From contig NZ_CAKZNK010000030.1 in the NCBI RefSeq assembly GCF_937129525.1, positions 1 through 38,110 on the forward strand: DNA of 38,110 bases, in the 5' to 3' direction. The notes under the pieces are model-generated. The model searched no databases and had not been told where the DNA came from. It saw only the letters and a list, made by a program, of their open reading frames with translations. Positions 16,011 to 24,704 of the stretch are shown piece after piece; position 1 is the first letter of the stretch; every line of letters begins with the position of its first letter. Origin of the DNA: an uncultured Chloroflexus sp. Its GTDB lineage: Bacteria; Chloroflexota; Chloroflexia; Chloroflexales; Chloroflexaceae. The position numbers and the translations under genes are program-made.

Positions 16011-17063
16011 ATGATCCGCTTTTGGCGACAACTTCGCTGGCAAATCATCGGCGCGCAGATGCTGGTCGTCATTGTTGGCGTGGTCACACTCAGCTTCGCT
16101 GCCAGCGCCTTGCTCGAACGGACAGTTCCGCCCGATCAATTCATTGCTGTCCAGGCTACCGTAATACAGGCGCTCGCACTCGCCGCCGTGGCTGCCACTA
16201 TTGCCGGCCTTACCACCAGCATTTTGCTCGTGCAAGCCATTCTGCGCTCACTGCGCAGCCTTGCGTATAGCAGTCAGCGGATCGCTGCCGGACGGTACGA
16301 TGAGCGCGTGGCCGTGCCGGCCAGCGATGAATTACGGGTTGTTGCCGAAAGTTTTAATCAAATGGCCGCTGCGCTCGAACAGATCGAACAACACCGGATC
16401 ACCATGATCGGCAATGTTGCCCACGAGTTGCGCACACCGCTGGCCGGTATCGAAGGCTATCTTGAAGGGTTGATTGATGGTGTCATGCCGGCTGAAACTG
16501 ATACCTTTCTCGAGATGAAGCAAGAGGTACGCCGTCTGCGCCGGCTGGTTGACGATTTACAAACTCTCTCGCGGGTTGAGGCCGGTCAGATTACCCTTAC
16601 CTTCACAACCTTCGACATCAACGAAGTGATTCGCCGGGTTATTGCTCAGATCCAGCCACAAGTACTTGACGGTTGCTTGCAGGTGATCTGCGAAAGCGCC
16701 GAACAACCACTGCTCACCCGCGCCGATCCCGACCGCGTTGCCCAGATTCTGCTCAATCTGCTCGGCAATGCGGTGCGCTATACTCCCGAAGGCGGCTGCA
16801 TTATCATCCGCTCGGCTATGGTTGACGAACAGGTGCAGGTAAAGGTGGAAGATACCGGCATCGGTATCGCCCCTGAACATCTCCCCTATATCTTTGAGCG
16901 ATTTTATCGCGCCGATCCGTCGCGCGCCCGCACCAGCGGCGGCAGCGGTATCGGTCTCACCATTGCGCGCCATCTGGCCTGGGCAATGGGTGGCGATATT
17001 AGCGCGGCCAGCGCCGGCGTCGGTAAGGGCAGCACATTTACGTTGACGTTGCCAAGAGGATAG
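16011..17063 (+). CDS. Membrane sensor histidine kinase (HAMP)
   Basis: Partner of the upstream response regulator, 350 residues. Two membrane helices (about 12-34 and 50-74) enclose a very short external loop of some 15 residues, so it may sense a membrane or wall-related cue rather than a soluble ligand. HAMP (about 75-127, RSLAYSSQRIAAGRYDERV) is followed by HisKA with phospho-acceptor His138 in NVAHELRTPLAGIEGY. The HATPase domain has N box NLLGNAVRYTPEGG, G1 DTGIGIAPEHLPYIFERFYR and G2 GGSGIGLTIARHL. The ATG at 16011 is used; its ribosome-binding site is weak. The pair resembles BaeSR/PhoR-like systems, though the stimulus is unknown. Confidence 0.93.
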   Translation: MIRFWRQLRWQIIGAQMLVVIVGVVTLSFAASALLERTVPPDQFIAVQATVIQALALAAVAATIAGLTTSILLVQAILRSLRSLAYSSQRIAAGRYDERVAVPASDELRVVAESFNQMAAALEQIEQHRITMIGNVAHELRTPLAGIEGYLEGLIDGVMPAETDTFLEMKQEVRRLRRLVDDLQTLSRVEAGQITLTFTTFDINEVIRRVIAQIQPQVLDGCLQVICESAEQPLLTRADPDRVAQILLNLLGNAVRYTPEGGCIIIRSAMVDEQVQVKVEDTGIGIAPEHLPYIFERFYRADPSRARTSGGSGIGLTIARHLAWAMGGDISAASAGVGKGSTFTLTLPRG

Positions 17064-17306
17064 GCGTGACAGGCGCAACCCCTGCCCAGATCGTTACCAG
17101 ACGCCGGTAACCGGTGAACGCAAGGCGCCCCCTGCTCAAGACCACCAATGCCCCTCGGCGCCCGGTTATAACGTTGGCATGCACAGCTTGAGCGCGTGAC
17201 ATATCCAATCTATCGCTGGTGAGGTGACGTGCTGAAAAGCGCCATTGACGCCCTGTAGCGCCAGCGCATACCGTTGCCAGGCAGAGATGTGACAAACCCG
17301 CTGCAA

Positions 17307-19607
17307 CTACCCTGGCAACACTGGACAAAATGCCGGTGGATTTTCTGGCGGTGTGACCCCGAAATAGGCTTGCATGATCTGCGTGACCGCCGGCACTGCG
17401 ATTGTTGAAGAACCGTCGTTCAAATCGCCCACACCCTCAACCAGCACCACCACCACAATCTGGGGATTGTCATACGGCGCAAAACCCACAAACCAGGCGT
17501 GGCTCTGGCGCACCAAACGGCCATCAGCGTTCGTCAGCAGCGGCCCAAACTCGGCGGTGCCGGTCTTGCCGGCGATTCGCAATCCCGAACAAGCCTCGCG
17601 CGCCGCCACACCGAGACCGTCGGTAATCGAAGACAGCAAACCCTGGCGAATCACAGCCAGATGTTGTGGATCGATCGGCGCGCGACCGAGCGGTTCTGGG
17701 AGGATCTGCTGCACGAGCTGACCATTCTCGTCAACAATTCGATCAACGAGATGCGGGCGATAGAGCGTGCCATCGGTAGCGATCGCGCTAGCCGCCACGG
17801 CCAGTTGCAACGGCGTAACCTCAAGATACCCTTGCCCAATGGCGGTATTGTAGGTATCGCCCGTCGTCCACGCTTCACGCAAGACCTGCGCCTTCCAGGC
17901 TCGCGTCGGCACCCGACCATTGGCCTCACCTACCAGATCGATCCCCGTTGTTCGGCCAAAGTTGAACCACGACAGACCTTCGACCATTTGATCGATACCG
18001 AGGCCGGTTATCCGCAGCGTGCGCTGATCGAGATTGGTTGCCTGATCGTTACCACCGGCCAGACTGGCAAAAAAGACGTTTGACGAGAGGCGCAAGGCAT
18101 CGCGAACGTCGATCAGGCCATTGTCACGGTTGCGCACCGAATTGGGCAGGATAAACTCGGCGCCACTCCGCTCGATCAGGCGCAGCAAACCGGGATCGCG
18201 CAATCTCGTATCAGCAGTAATAATATTTTGCTGTAACGCCACCGCCCCGACAAACTGCTTCAGCGTCGAACCGGGCGGATACAGACCGGCAATTGCCCGA
18301 TTGGTAAAGGGGGCGAGGCGCTGCAACTCGCGCTGCGCTTCGGCGCTCGGTGGCGCCAATAAGTCGCGTAATTCATTGGCCCGCGCCGGATCGACCCACA
18401 CATTGTTGTCGTAATCGGGCAAACTGACCATCGCCAGCACTCGTCCATCACGCGGATCGAGCGCCACCGCTACCCCAGCTACAATCGGCTCATACTCGCG
18501 TTTATAGGCCTCGCGGGCAGTCCGTCGCCGCTCTTCACCCACATTGATCCAGCGTTGCAGAATGCGCTCGACTTCAGCCTGAAACCGGGCATCGATGGTC
18601 AATATCAAATTGTGCCCATTGGTTACGGCACGCAACGTCGTCACATTGCTGACCGGTCGTTGCAAGGCATCGACGAGCAGCGAGTCAATTCCCATCTGAC
18701 CGCGCAAGATGGTCTCGTAAGCGCCCTCTAAACCATCCTTCCCGATCTGATCGCTGGGCAAATACGGCGGCAGGCCAACACTGGTGGGATCGATCTGCTT
18801 CGTGATCAGGCCACAAGTTGGCGCATTGGCAACAATATCAATAAAACCACGCAGCCATGAACTGGCCGGATTGACTGCCACCAGTTCACACGAGTTGATC
18901 CGCCCAACATAGCCTAACAGATGCGAAAGGGAAGGGATTTCGCCGCTCAGCGGATAACGACGGCGAAACCCTTCGATCACGCGCGCGCCAGGCAGATAGT
19001 TGGCATTTTCGCGCAAGGCCAGGGCCAGTTCCGGAGCAATATCCTCTTTGATCACAACCGGCTGATAATTGCGCGCATTCACCTCCTGCAAGAGTCGTTC
19101 TACCGGATTCACCAGCGTTACCACCTCGCGATAGGCCTGTGCAACCGTCAACGCGCGCAAGGTCTCGGCTGGCGCAATAGTTAGCGTTAAGACATCTGCC
19201 GGCATCGGCTCTGGCAACGGCCCCAGGTCGGTCAATGCAGCGCGCAAACCGGGATTGGTTACAATCGCGCTGGCCGGATCAACAATCAGTGTTGACGGTA
19301 ATTCAGCAATTTGCGCCAGCCGGGCCAGCGTCATCAGGCGCTGCTCTGGCGCGCTACTGGCCGATGGCAATTGACCGGGCACCACTGCCAGATTGTAGAT
19401 CGGCACACTTTCGGCCAGCAGCAAACCACGCGCATCGAAGATCTCGCCCCGTCGCGGCTGATTGGTGAGATAGCGGCGCGTGGTCACTTCAATATCGGCG
19501 CCAAACCGTTGGGTATCGGTCTGCGCCAGTTGCAACTGCGCCAGGCGCGCTACCAGCGCCACGACCGCAAGCAAAAGCGCAATTCGCAACGCTATTAATC
19601 TCGCCAT
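17307..19607 (-). CDS. mrdA: Penicillin-binding protein 2 (transpeptidase)
   Basis: Class B penicillin-binding protein of 766 residues, the cross-linking enzyme of the elongasome. It has an N-terminal anchor helix (about 5-25), the dimerisation or pedestal domain, and the transpeptidase domain. All three active-site motifs are seen: Ser447-x-x-Lys450 in PPGSTLK, Ser508-Ser-Asn510 in LSSNVFF, and Lys681-Thr-Gly-Thr in GKTGTAEFG. It is longer than E. coli PBP2 (about 630) because of an extended pedestal region. It is the last gene of mreB-mreC-mreD-mrdA, 75 bases after mreD. No strong ribosome-binding site is visible before the ATG. Confidence 0.93.
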   Translation of the reverse strand: MARLIALRIALLLAVVALVARLAQLQLAQTDTQRFGADIEVTTRRYLTNQPRRGEIFDARGLLLAESVPIYNLAVVPGQLPSASSAPEQRLMTLARLAQIAELPSTLIVDPASAIVTNPGLRAALTDLGPLPEPMPADVLTLTIAPAETLRALTVAQAYREVVTLVNPVERLLQEVNARNYQPVVIKEDIAPELALALRENANYLPGARVIEGFRRRYPLSGEIPSLSHLLGYVGRINSCELVAVNPASSWLRGFIDIVANAPTCGLITKQIDPTSVGLPPYLPSDQIGKDGLEGAYETILRGQMGIDSLLVDALQRPVSNVTTLRAVTNGHNLILTIDARFQAEVERILQRWINVGEERRRTAREAYKREYEPIVAGVAVALDPRDGRVLAMVSLPDYDNNVWVDPARANELRDLLAPPSAEAQRELQRLAPFTNRAIAGLYPPGSTLKQFVGAVALQQNIITADTRLRDPGLLRLIERSGAEFILPNSVRNRDNGLIDVRDALRLSSNVFFASLAGGNDQATNLDQRTLRITGLGIDQMVEGLSWFNFGRTTGIDLVGEANGRVPTRAWKAQVLREAWTTGDTYNTAIGQGYLEVTPLQLAVAASAIATDGTLYRPHLVDRIVDENGQLVQQILPEPLGRAPIDPQHLAVIRQGLLSSITDGLGVAAREACSGLRIAGKTGTAEFGPLLTNADGRLVRQSHAWFVGFAPYDNPQIVVVVLVEGVGDLNDGSSTIAVPAVTQIMQAYFGVTPPENPPAFCPVLPG

Positions 19608-19682
19608 AGCAGGAGGTCAACCTTTCTGATGGTAAGCCGCAAACCGGTCAAGCAGCCTGCCAAACCGCGCCGGATCGTCTGG

Positions 19683-20216
19683 TTACCGGTTCGTCCGGGT
19701 AAGCCAATGCACAATCGCTACGACCGGCAGGGTGGGAATGAGTGCCAGCAACAACGAGGGCAATACAACAACCAGCGCATATGCCTGCCAATCGCTGTCA
19801 ACCGGCAAAACGATCAGATAGAGCGTCACCTCATAGATGACTGTGCCAGCGGCCACTGCCAGCAACGGCACCAGCGGGCGTTCGACGGCAAACCGTCGCG
19901 CCACCAGACCCACAACCGCTACCGCCAAGAGTTGGGCAACCGCATGACTGCCAAGCGGCAACGCGCTCAACAGATCAAGTGCCAGCCCACCGTAAAAGGC
20001 CCACCACAACCCTCGCATCAGGCCACGCACCGGCTCTGACGTACCTGCGCCAACCAGCGCGCGCACCAGCGCCAGCACCAGCAACAACGGCACACTAAAA
20101 CCACTCGGCCCGGTCAGCAACGTCACCTGCACGAGCGCCAGCGCCAGCAAGATCAGCGCCAACCCCAGCTCGCGCGCCAGCCGTTCTTCTATTCGTCTTG
20201 GCTGAGAATCACCCAC
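19683..20216 (-). CDS. mreD: Rod-shape-determining protein MreD
   Basis: Small integral membrane protein of 177 residues, with about five to six hydrophobic helices (LGLALILLALALVQVTLL at the start). The length and position between mreC and mrdA fix its identity, since MreD is poorly conserved. MreD links MreB/MreC to the wall synthesis machinery in the membrane. The start is a GTG at 20216, overlapping the end of mreC by 28 bases, so the two are probably translationally coupled. No better in-frame start is seen before the first helix. Confidence 0.88.
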   Translation of the reverse strand: MGDSQPRRIEERLARELGLALILLALALVQVTLLTGPSGFSVPLLLVLALVRALVGAGTSEPVRGLMRGLWWAFYGGLALDLLSALPLGSHAVAQLLAVAVVGLVARRFAVERPLVPLLAVAAGTVIYEVTLYLIVLPVDSDWQAYALVVVLPSLLLALIPTLPVVAIVHWLTRTNR

Positions 20217-21097
20217 ACGTAGCGCACCTGATCTGGATCGACAAATGGCCGAATCTCGCCAATCTGACGTTGCCCTTCTTGTTGCACCGTTTCTATCGAA
20301 CCGATCGGAACTGCCGCCGGCATCGCCGCCAGATCGAGCGGGAGGTTAAGGGTGCCGCTGAGGCCGGCAGTGACCACGTGATCGCCAACCCGTAGCGCCG
20401 CGTTACGGTCGATCAATTCAACCCGCAACCGCGAGCCACGCTGCCACTGCCCCTGCATCAAGCCAAGTGGAGCGCCGTCGGGCTGCAACAACCGCACGCT
20501 AAGCTGACTGCTAATATCGGTGATCATCAAGACATCGGCTGTGCGCGCGCCAACCGTTTCAACAACCCCGACGAGAGCCGGCGGACCACCCGGCTGTTGA
20601 CCGATCACAGCCATCCCCACCTGCACCCCATCTTCTGTGCCGCGGGCAATGGTTAATACCCGTCGCGCTGCTTCAGGCGCGCGCGCCATCACTTCTGCGC
20701 CCAGTACCTTCCAGGGGTAAGAGCGGGTGATTGACAACTGCTGACGCAGAAAGATATTCTCAACTCGCGCCTGCTCGAGGCGCAGCACTTCGCCGGTCAG
20801 ACGGGCATTTTCTGCTTCCAGCTCGGCAATCCGATTCTGCATCGCCACCACGTCGCGCGGCGTGGCCCACCACGTCTCAAGCTCAATCCGGCGCGCCATC
20901 AACCAGCCCATAAGGGGCTGCAAGGCTTCGCGCGCGGAAAGCCGCGCCGGGGTGATAACACCCTGGCGATCAAGGACGATCAAGAGCGATCCAGCCAGAA
21001 CCAATCCTATCGCCAGCAGTATGACCCGCCAGTAACCACGATCGCCGGGTCGTTCGCGCCGTAATTTGAGTGGACGATCATCAAGAAAATCGCGCAT
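20189..21097 (-). CDS. mreC: Rod-shape-determining protein MreC
   Basis: Scaffold protein of 302 residues: an N-terminal anchor helix (about 23-43), a coiled coil (about 80-125, QNRIAELEAENARLTGEVLRL), and the double beta-barrel MreC domain with VIARAPEAARRVLTIARGTEDGV-like wording. The barrel has the usual VGDHVVTAGLSG and PIGSIETV segments. It bridges MreB and MreD to PBP2 outside the membrane. GGAGAT lies inside the last codons of mreB, and the ATG starts 3 bases after the mreB stop. Confidence 0.93.
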   Translation of the reverse strand: MRDFLDDRPLKLRRERPGDRGYWRVILLAIGLVLAGSLLIVLDRQGVITPARLSAREALQPLMGWLMARRIELETWWATPRDVVAMQNRIAELEAENARLTGEVLRLEQARVENIFLRQQLSITRSYPWKVLGAEVMARAPEAARRVLTIARGTEDGVQVGMAVIGQQPGGPPALVGVVETVGARTADVLMITDISSQLSVRLLQPDGAPLGLMQGQWQRGSRLRVELIDRNAALRVGDHVVTAGLSGTLNLPLDLAAMPAAVPIGSIETVQQEGQRQIGEIRPFVDPDQVRYVWVILSQDE

Positions 21098-21100
21098 GCG

Positions 21101-22180
21101 TTATCTCCGCACCCGTCGAGTGGCCTGGGTGCGCATCAAGATGTCTTGATAAACGCTGTTATCGAAATTTTCCACCATCTTGCCGGCGCCGCGCGCCACA
21201 CACGAAAGCGGATCTTGCGCGATATGCACCGGCATCTTTGTCTCAGCGGCAATCCGCTTGTCAAGGCCATGGAGTAACGAGCCGCCGCCGGCCAGCATAA
21301 TCCCGTGTTCCATAATATCGGCTACCAATTCCGGGGGCGTCTCTTCCAGCGCAGCTCGCACTTCAGCCACAATCGCGTTGACCGGGCCGGCGATCCCCTC
21401 ACGCAATTCGACCGAGCTAACTTCAATCGCCTTCGGCAAACCGGTCAGCAGATCGCGCCCGCGCAGCACCACTCTAATCTCTTCATCAAGCGGATAGGCT
21501 GACCCTGCCGCAATTTTTGCCTTTTCAGCCATTCTTTCGCCGATCAAGAGATTATACTCACGACGAGCAAATTGAATGATTGCTTCGTCAATCTCGTCTC
21601 CGGCGATCCGAATCGAATGATTGATTACAATGCCGCCCAGCGCAATCACGGCGATCTCGGTTGTACCGCCACCAATATCGACGATCATCGACCCGATCGG
21701 CTCTTCGACCGGCAAGCCGGCCCCGATGGCCGCCGCCATTGGCTCTTCAACGACGTAAGCTTCGCGCGCTTTGGCATTCAACGCCGCCTCGCGCGCAGCG
21801 CGCTTCTCAACTTCGGTCACACCCGAAGGCACGCCAACCACAACCCGCGGACGCGGATCAACCAGCGGCAGCGCGCCGTAAGCATGGGCTTTCTTGATAA
21901 AGTAGGCCAGCATCTGCTCAACCACATCAAAATCGGCGATCACACCGTCTTTGAGCGGTCGCACTGCCACGATGTTGGCCGGTGTCTTGCCCACCATCGC
22001 CTTGGCCTCGGCCCCGACCGCATGCACCTTCTTCGTGCGGGTATCGATCGCGACCACCGAAGGCTCACTTATCACAATCCCTTTGCCACGCACATGCACC
22101 AGCGTGTTGGCAGTGCCTAAATCAATCCCCAGATCGCGACTAAATGCGCCAAAAATTGTATTGAAGGGGTTGAAACCCAC
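21101..22180 (-). CDS. mreB: Actin-like rod-shape protein MreB
   Basis: Bacterial actin of 359 residues that forms membrane-bound filaments guiding lateral wall synthesis. It has phosphate-1 DLGTANTLV (20-28), a GVPSGVTEVEKRA segment, phosphate-2 IVDIGGGTTEIAV, the adenosine motif MLAGGGSLLHGLD, and a short amphipathic N-terminus (VGFNPFNTIFGAF). The GTG at 22180 is preferred because GGAG lies 7 bases upstream and the product then fits the family. An ATG at 22243 would add 21 unrelated residues. It is first in the mreBCD-mrdA operon. Confidence 0.95.
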   Translation of the reverse strand: MGFNPFNTIFGAFSRDLGIDLGTANTLVHVRGKGIVISEPSVVAIDTRTKKVHAVGAEAKAMVGKTPANIVAVRPLKDGVIADFDVVEQMLAYFIKKAHAYGALPLVDPRPRVVVGVPSGVTEVEKRAAREAALNAKAREAYVVEEPMAAAIGAGLPVEEPIGSMIVDIGGGTTEIAVIALGGIVINHSIRIAGDEIDEAIIQFARREYNLLIGERMAEKAKIAAGSAYPLDEEIRVVLRGRDLLTGLPKAIEVSSVELREGIAGPVNAIVAEVRAALEETPPELVADIMEHGIMLAGGGSLLHGLDKRIAAETKMPVHIAQDPLSCVARGAGKMVENFDNSVYQDILMRTQATRRVRR

Positions 22181-22280
22181 AAGCACACTCCGTGTATCAC
22201 CGCATCGACAGCCCATTGCTGTCACTACCAGCTCGACCAGCACAGGGGTCTGGTTCCGGTTGCCCGGATTGAATCGCTAT

Positions 22281-22289
22281 ATTATAGCA
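22281..22289 (-). promoter_or_regulatory. Extended -10 promoter for mreB operon
   Basis: On the minus strand TGC-TATAAT (22289-22281) is a perfect extended -10 about 100 bases before the mreB start. The -35 region is poor. Confidence 0.6.
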
Positions 22290-22345
22290 TACCGGTCAGA
22301 AGCGATGGGAAAAGGCCTGCGCGGTAGCAGACTGCGCCGCGTCAT

Positions 22346-22374
22346 TTGACTTTTCGGCAGCTTTATGACACAAT
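22346..22374 (+). promoter_or_regulatory. Promoter for chelatase fusion gene
   Basis: TTGACT (22346-22351) and CACAAT (22369-22374) are 17 bases apart. They would give a leader of about 150 bases before the GTG start at 22529. Confidence 0.45.
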
Positions 22375-22528
22375 TGCTATGCTGCTTCGTTGCAGGCAGA
22401 TGTGTTCGCTGTGAGCATTGCCGTAGGTCAAGTTCGCCCGTCGGATGATGAAAATGCTGCTTTTCAATACTGCGCGGCATTGCTGCTATGGCTTCTGGCT
22501 CACGCTGAGCTAGAAGATTTTTGTTGTC

Positions 22529-24619
22529 GTGAACATCGTAAACCTTCCACAACGACCGGTTTATCCATTTTCCGCCATTGTCGGCCAAGAGCGGCTCAAG
22601 CGCGCCCTGATTCTCAATGCTATCAACCCGCGCATCGGCGGGGTCTTGATACGCGGCGAGAAGGGCACAGCCAAGTCAACTGCGGTGCGCGCGCTGACGC
22701 GCCTGCTGCCATCGATCAAGGTCGTGGTCGATTGCCCCTACAGTTGCGATCCTGACGCGCCCGCAACGCTGTGTGCCGATTGCCAGGCCCGGCTTGCCCA
22801 AGGCCTCTTGCCGACGATGGTGCGACCAACCCGGCTGGTCGAATTGCCGGTCTCCGCATCGGAAGATCGGGTGGTTGGTTCGCTTGACCTCGAACACGCA
22901 ATTACCGAAGGTCAGCGCCGGTTTGAGCCTGGTTTGCTGGCGCAGGTCAACCGTGGCGTGCTCTACGTCGATGAGGTCAATCTCCTCGATGACCATCTGG
23001 TCGATCTGTTGCTCGATGCGGCGGCGATGGGTGTTAACACCGTCGAACGGGAAGGGGTCAGCGTTTCCCATCCGGCCCGGTTTATCCTCGTCGGCACCAT
23101 GAATCCCGAAGAGGGCGAGCTTCGGCCCCAACTCCTCGATCGATTCGGGCTGGCAGTGGAGGTTGTCGGGTTGACCGATGTCAATGATCGGGTGGCCGTC
23201 ATTGAGCGCCGGATGGCTTACGAGGCCGATCCCGCCAGCTTCATCCGACAATGGCATGAAGCCGAAGAGTCGCTGGCGCAACGGATCGCTGCCGCTCGCG
23301 CCCTCTTGCCGCAGGTACGTATCGACCGCACCGATATGGCGGTGGTCGCCAGCCTCTGTATCGAGATGAGCGTTGATGGCCATCGGGCCGATCTAACGAT
23401 CCTGGAAACGGCGCGCACTCATGCCGCCTGGAGCGGTCGGCGGACACTGGCAGCCGAAGATATTCGCCTGGCCGCTGAGCTGGCGCTTCCCCATCGAATG
23501 CGGCGCCAGCCCTTTGGCGAGGTCAAACTTGATGAGCAACGGATGGCCAGTATCCTCGATCAATATGGCAAACGGGCCGAGGAGATCAGCGCTCAGGCTG
23601 AGGTAAAAAAAAACCTTGACTTAAATGATGTCGGCAATAATAACGATGAGGGCGGCAACGAGAGCGGTGGTGGCAGCACAACCGTTCCGGTTGGCGGCGC
23701 CGGCATGCCAGAAACGGCAACCCCTACCGACGAGCGTCAGACCGGCGGCGCCGAGTATAAGGCGAATGAGATCTTCAAGCCGCGTCGCCTTGAAGCGACG
23801 CCAGATCGCGCCCAACGTCGCGCCCCCGGACGCCGGTCGCGCACGCGAACAAAACGCAAACAGGGTCGCTATATCACCAGTCGCCGCGCCGAGCGCGTCA
23901 CCGATCTGGCGCTTGACGCAACCTTACGCGCAGCGGCTATCTATCAGCGCAAACGACGTATCGAGCTGCGGCATACCATTGGGATACCGCACCGCCGTCA
24001 CCCGAAGATCCTTATTAAACGATCTGATTTGCGCCAGAAGGTGCGCGTCCGCCGCACTCGCAATGCCGTCTGCTTCGTGGTTGATGCGAGCTGGAGTATG
24101 GCCGCCGAAGAACGGATGCAGGCCACGAAAGCCGCTGTGCTCTCGTTGTTGCGTGATGCGTATCAGCGCCGCGACCAGGTCGGCCTGATCAGCTTCCAGC
24201 GCGACTATGCGCGCATCCTGCTACCGCTGACCAACAGCGTCGAGCTGGCCCAGCGCCGGTTGCAATCGATGCCCACCGGCGGCAAAACGCCGCTGTCACG
24301 CGGCCTGCTCACCGCTTTCGAGCTGCTGGAACGGGCTCGCCGACGCGATGCTGAAGTGGTACCGTTGATGGTACTATTAACTGATGGGCAGGCCAATGTT
24401 GCAATTTCTGACCTGCCACCGCAACAGGAAGCGTATCGGATTGCCGAGATGATCGCTGCGCACCAGATTCATGCAATTGTGATCGATACCGAGCATCCGA
24501 GCTTCGAACGCGGTTTGTCACGACGATTGGCCGAACATCTGCGCGGAGTCTATTACCGATTGGAAGATCTGCATGATGATGGCCTTGTCCGGGCTGTGCG
24601 ACAGCAAATGCGCGTATGA
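22529..24619 (+). CDS. ChlI-ChlD-type fused chelatase subunit (AAA+ and VWA)
   Basis: Medium-type subunit of magnesium/cobalt chelatase, 696 residues. The N-terminal AAA+ domain has Walker [10 protein letters not shown] (43-51), Walker [11 protein letters not shown], sensor [18 protein letters not shown] and the usual Cys-rich insertion ([17 protein letters not shown]). A low-complexity linker rich in Asn, Gly and acidic residues follows (about 362-400), then a basic stretch ([18 protein letters not shown]). The C-terminal von Willebrand A domain has a complete MIDAS: Asp519-x-Ser-x-Ser523 in VDASWSM, a Thr in [10 protein letters not shown] and Asp in LLTDGQANV. The AAA+ and VWA parts together power metal insertion by a BchH- or CobN-type large subunit, not present here. 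GTG 22529 is the start; its ribosome-binding site is weak. A nine-A run sits at the domain junction. Confidence 0.9.
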   Translation: MNIVNLPQRPVYPFSAIVGQERLKRALILNAINPRIGGVLIRGEKGTAKSTAVRALTRLLPSIKVVVDCPYSCDPDAPATLCADCQARLAQGLLPTMVRPTRLVELPVSASEDRVVGSLDLEHAITEGQRRFEPGLLAQVNRGVLYVDEVNLLDDHLVDLLLDAAAMGVNTVEREGVSVSHPARFILVGTMNPEEGELRPQLLDRFGLAVEVVGLTDVNDRVAVIERRMAYEADPASFIRQWHEAEESLAQRIAAARALLPQVRIDRTDMAVVASLCIEMSVDGHRADLTILETARTHAAWSGRRTLAAEDIRLAAELALPHRMRRQPFGEVKLDEQRMASILDQYGKRAEEISAQAEVKKNLDLNDVGNNNDEGGNESGGGSTTVPVGGAGMPETATPTDERQTGGAEYKANEIFKPRRLEATPDRAQRRAPGRRSRTRTKRKQGRYITSRRAERVTDLALDATLRAAAIYQRKRRIELRHTIGIPHRRHPKILIKRSDLRQKVRVRRTRNAVCFVVDASWSMAAEERMQATKAAVLSLLRDAYQRRDQVGLISFQRDYARILLPLTNSVELAQRRLQSMPTGGKTPLSRGLLTAFELLERARRRDAEVVPLMVLLTDGQANVAISDLPPQQEAYRIAEMIAAHQIHAIVIDTEHPSFERGLSRRLAEHLRGVYYRLEDLHDDGLVRAVRQQMRV
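23605..23619 (+). other. Candidate -1 frameshift/slippage site
   Basis: Nine consecutive A residues (23605-23613) read in frame as gtA-AAA-AAA-AAC, giving an A-AAA-AAA slippery heptamer. After a -1 slip the next codons are AAA, CCT and TGA (stop at 23617-23619). The product would be 363 residues, containing the whole AAA+ domain. Loss or gain of one A in the transcript also gives a stop within four codons. A GAGGAG lies about 20 bases upstream. No strong downstream hairpin is obvious. Confidence 0.55.
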
Positions 24620-24704
24620 CGCGGGTCAGTGTGCGCTCGACAACCGGAGAGCGGGCGCCGCAAACATATTTGGTTAACCTTTTACGCGAGGAGGAAGGTA
24701 GGCA

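Noticed and set aside
17038-17328. 96-codon minus frame in the gap between the kinase and mrdA
   Set aside because: Overlaps both neighbours' ends, has no start signal, and its composition (Ala/Arg/Ser shadows) is not protein-like. The gap shows only a weak GTTACC/GGTAAC hairpin at 17093-17111.
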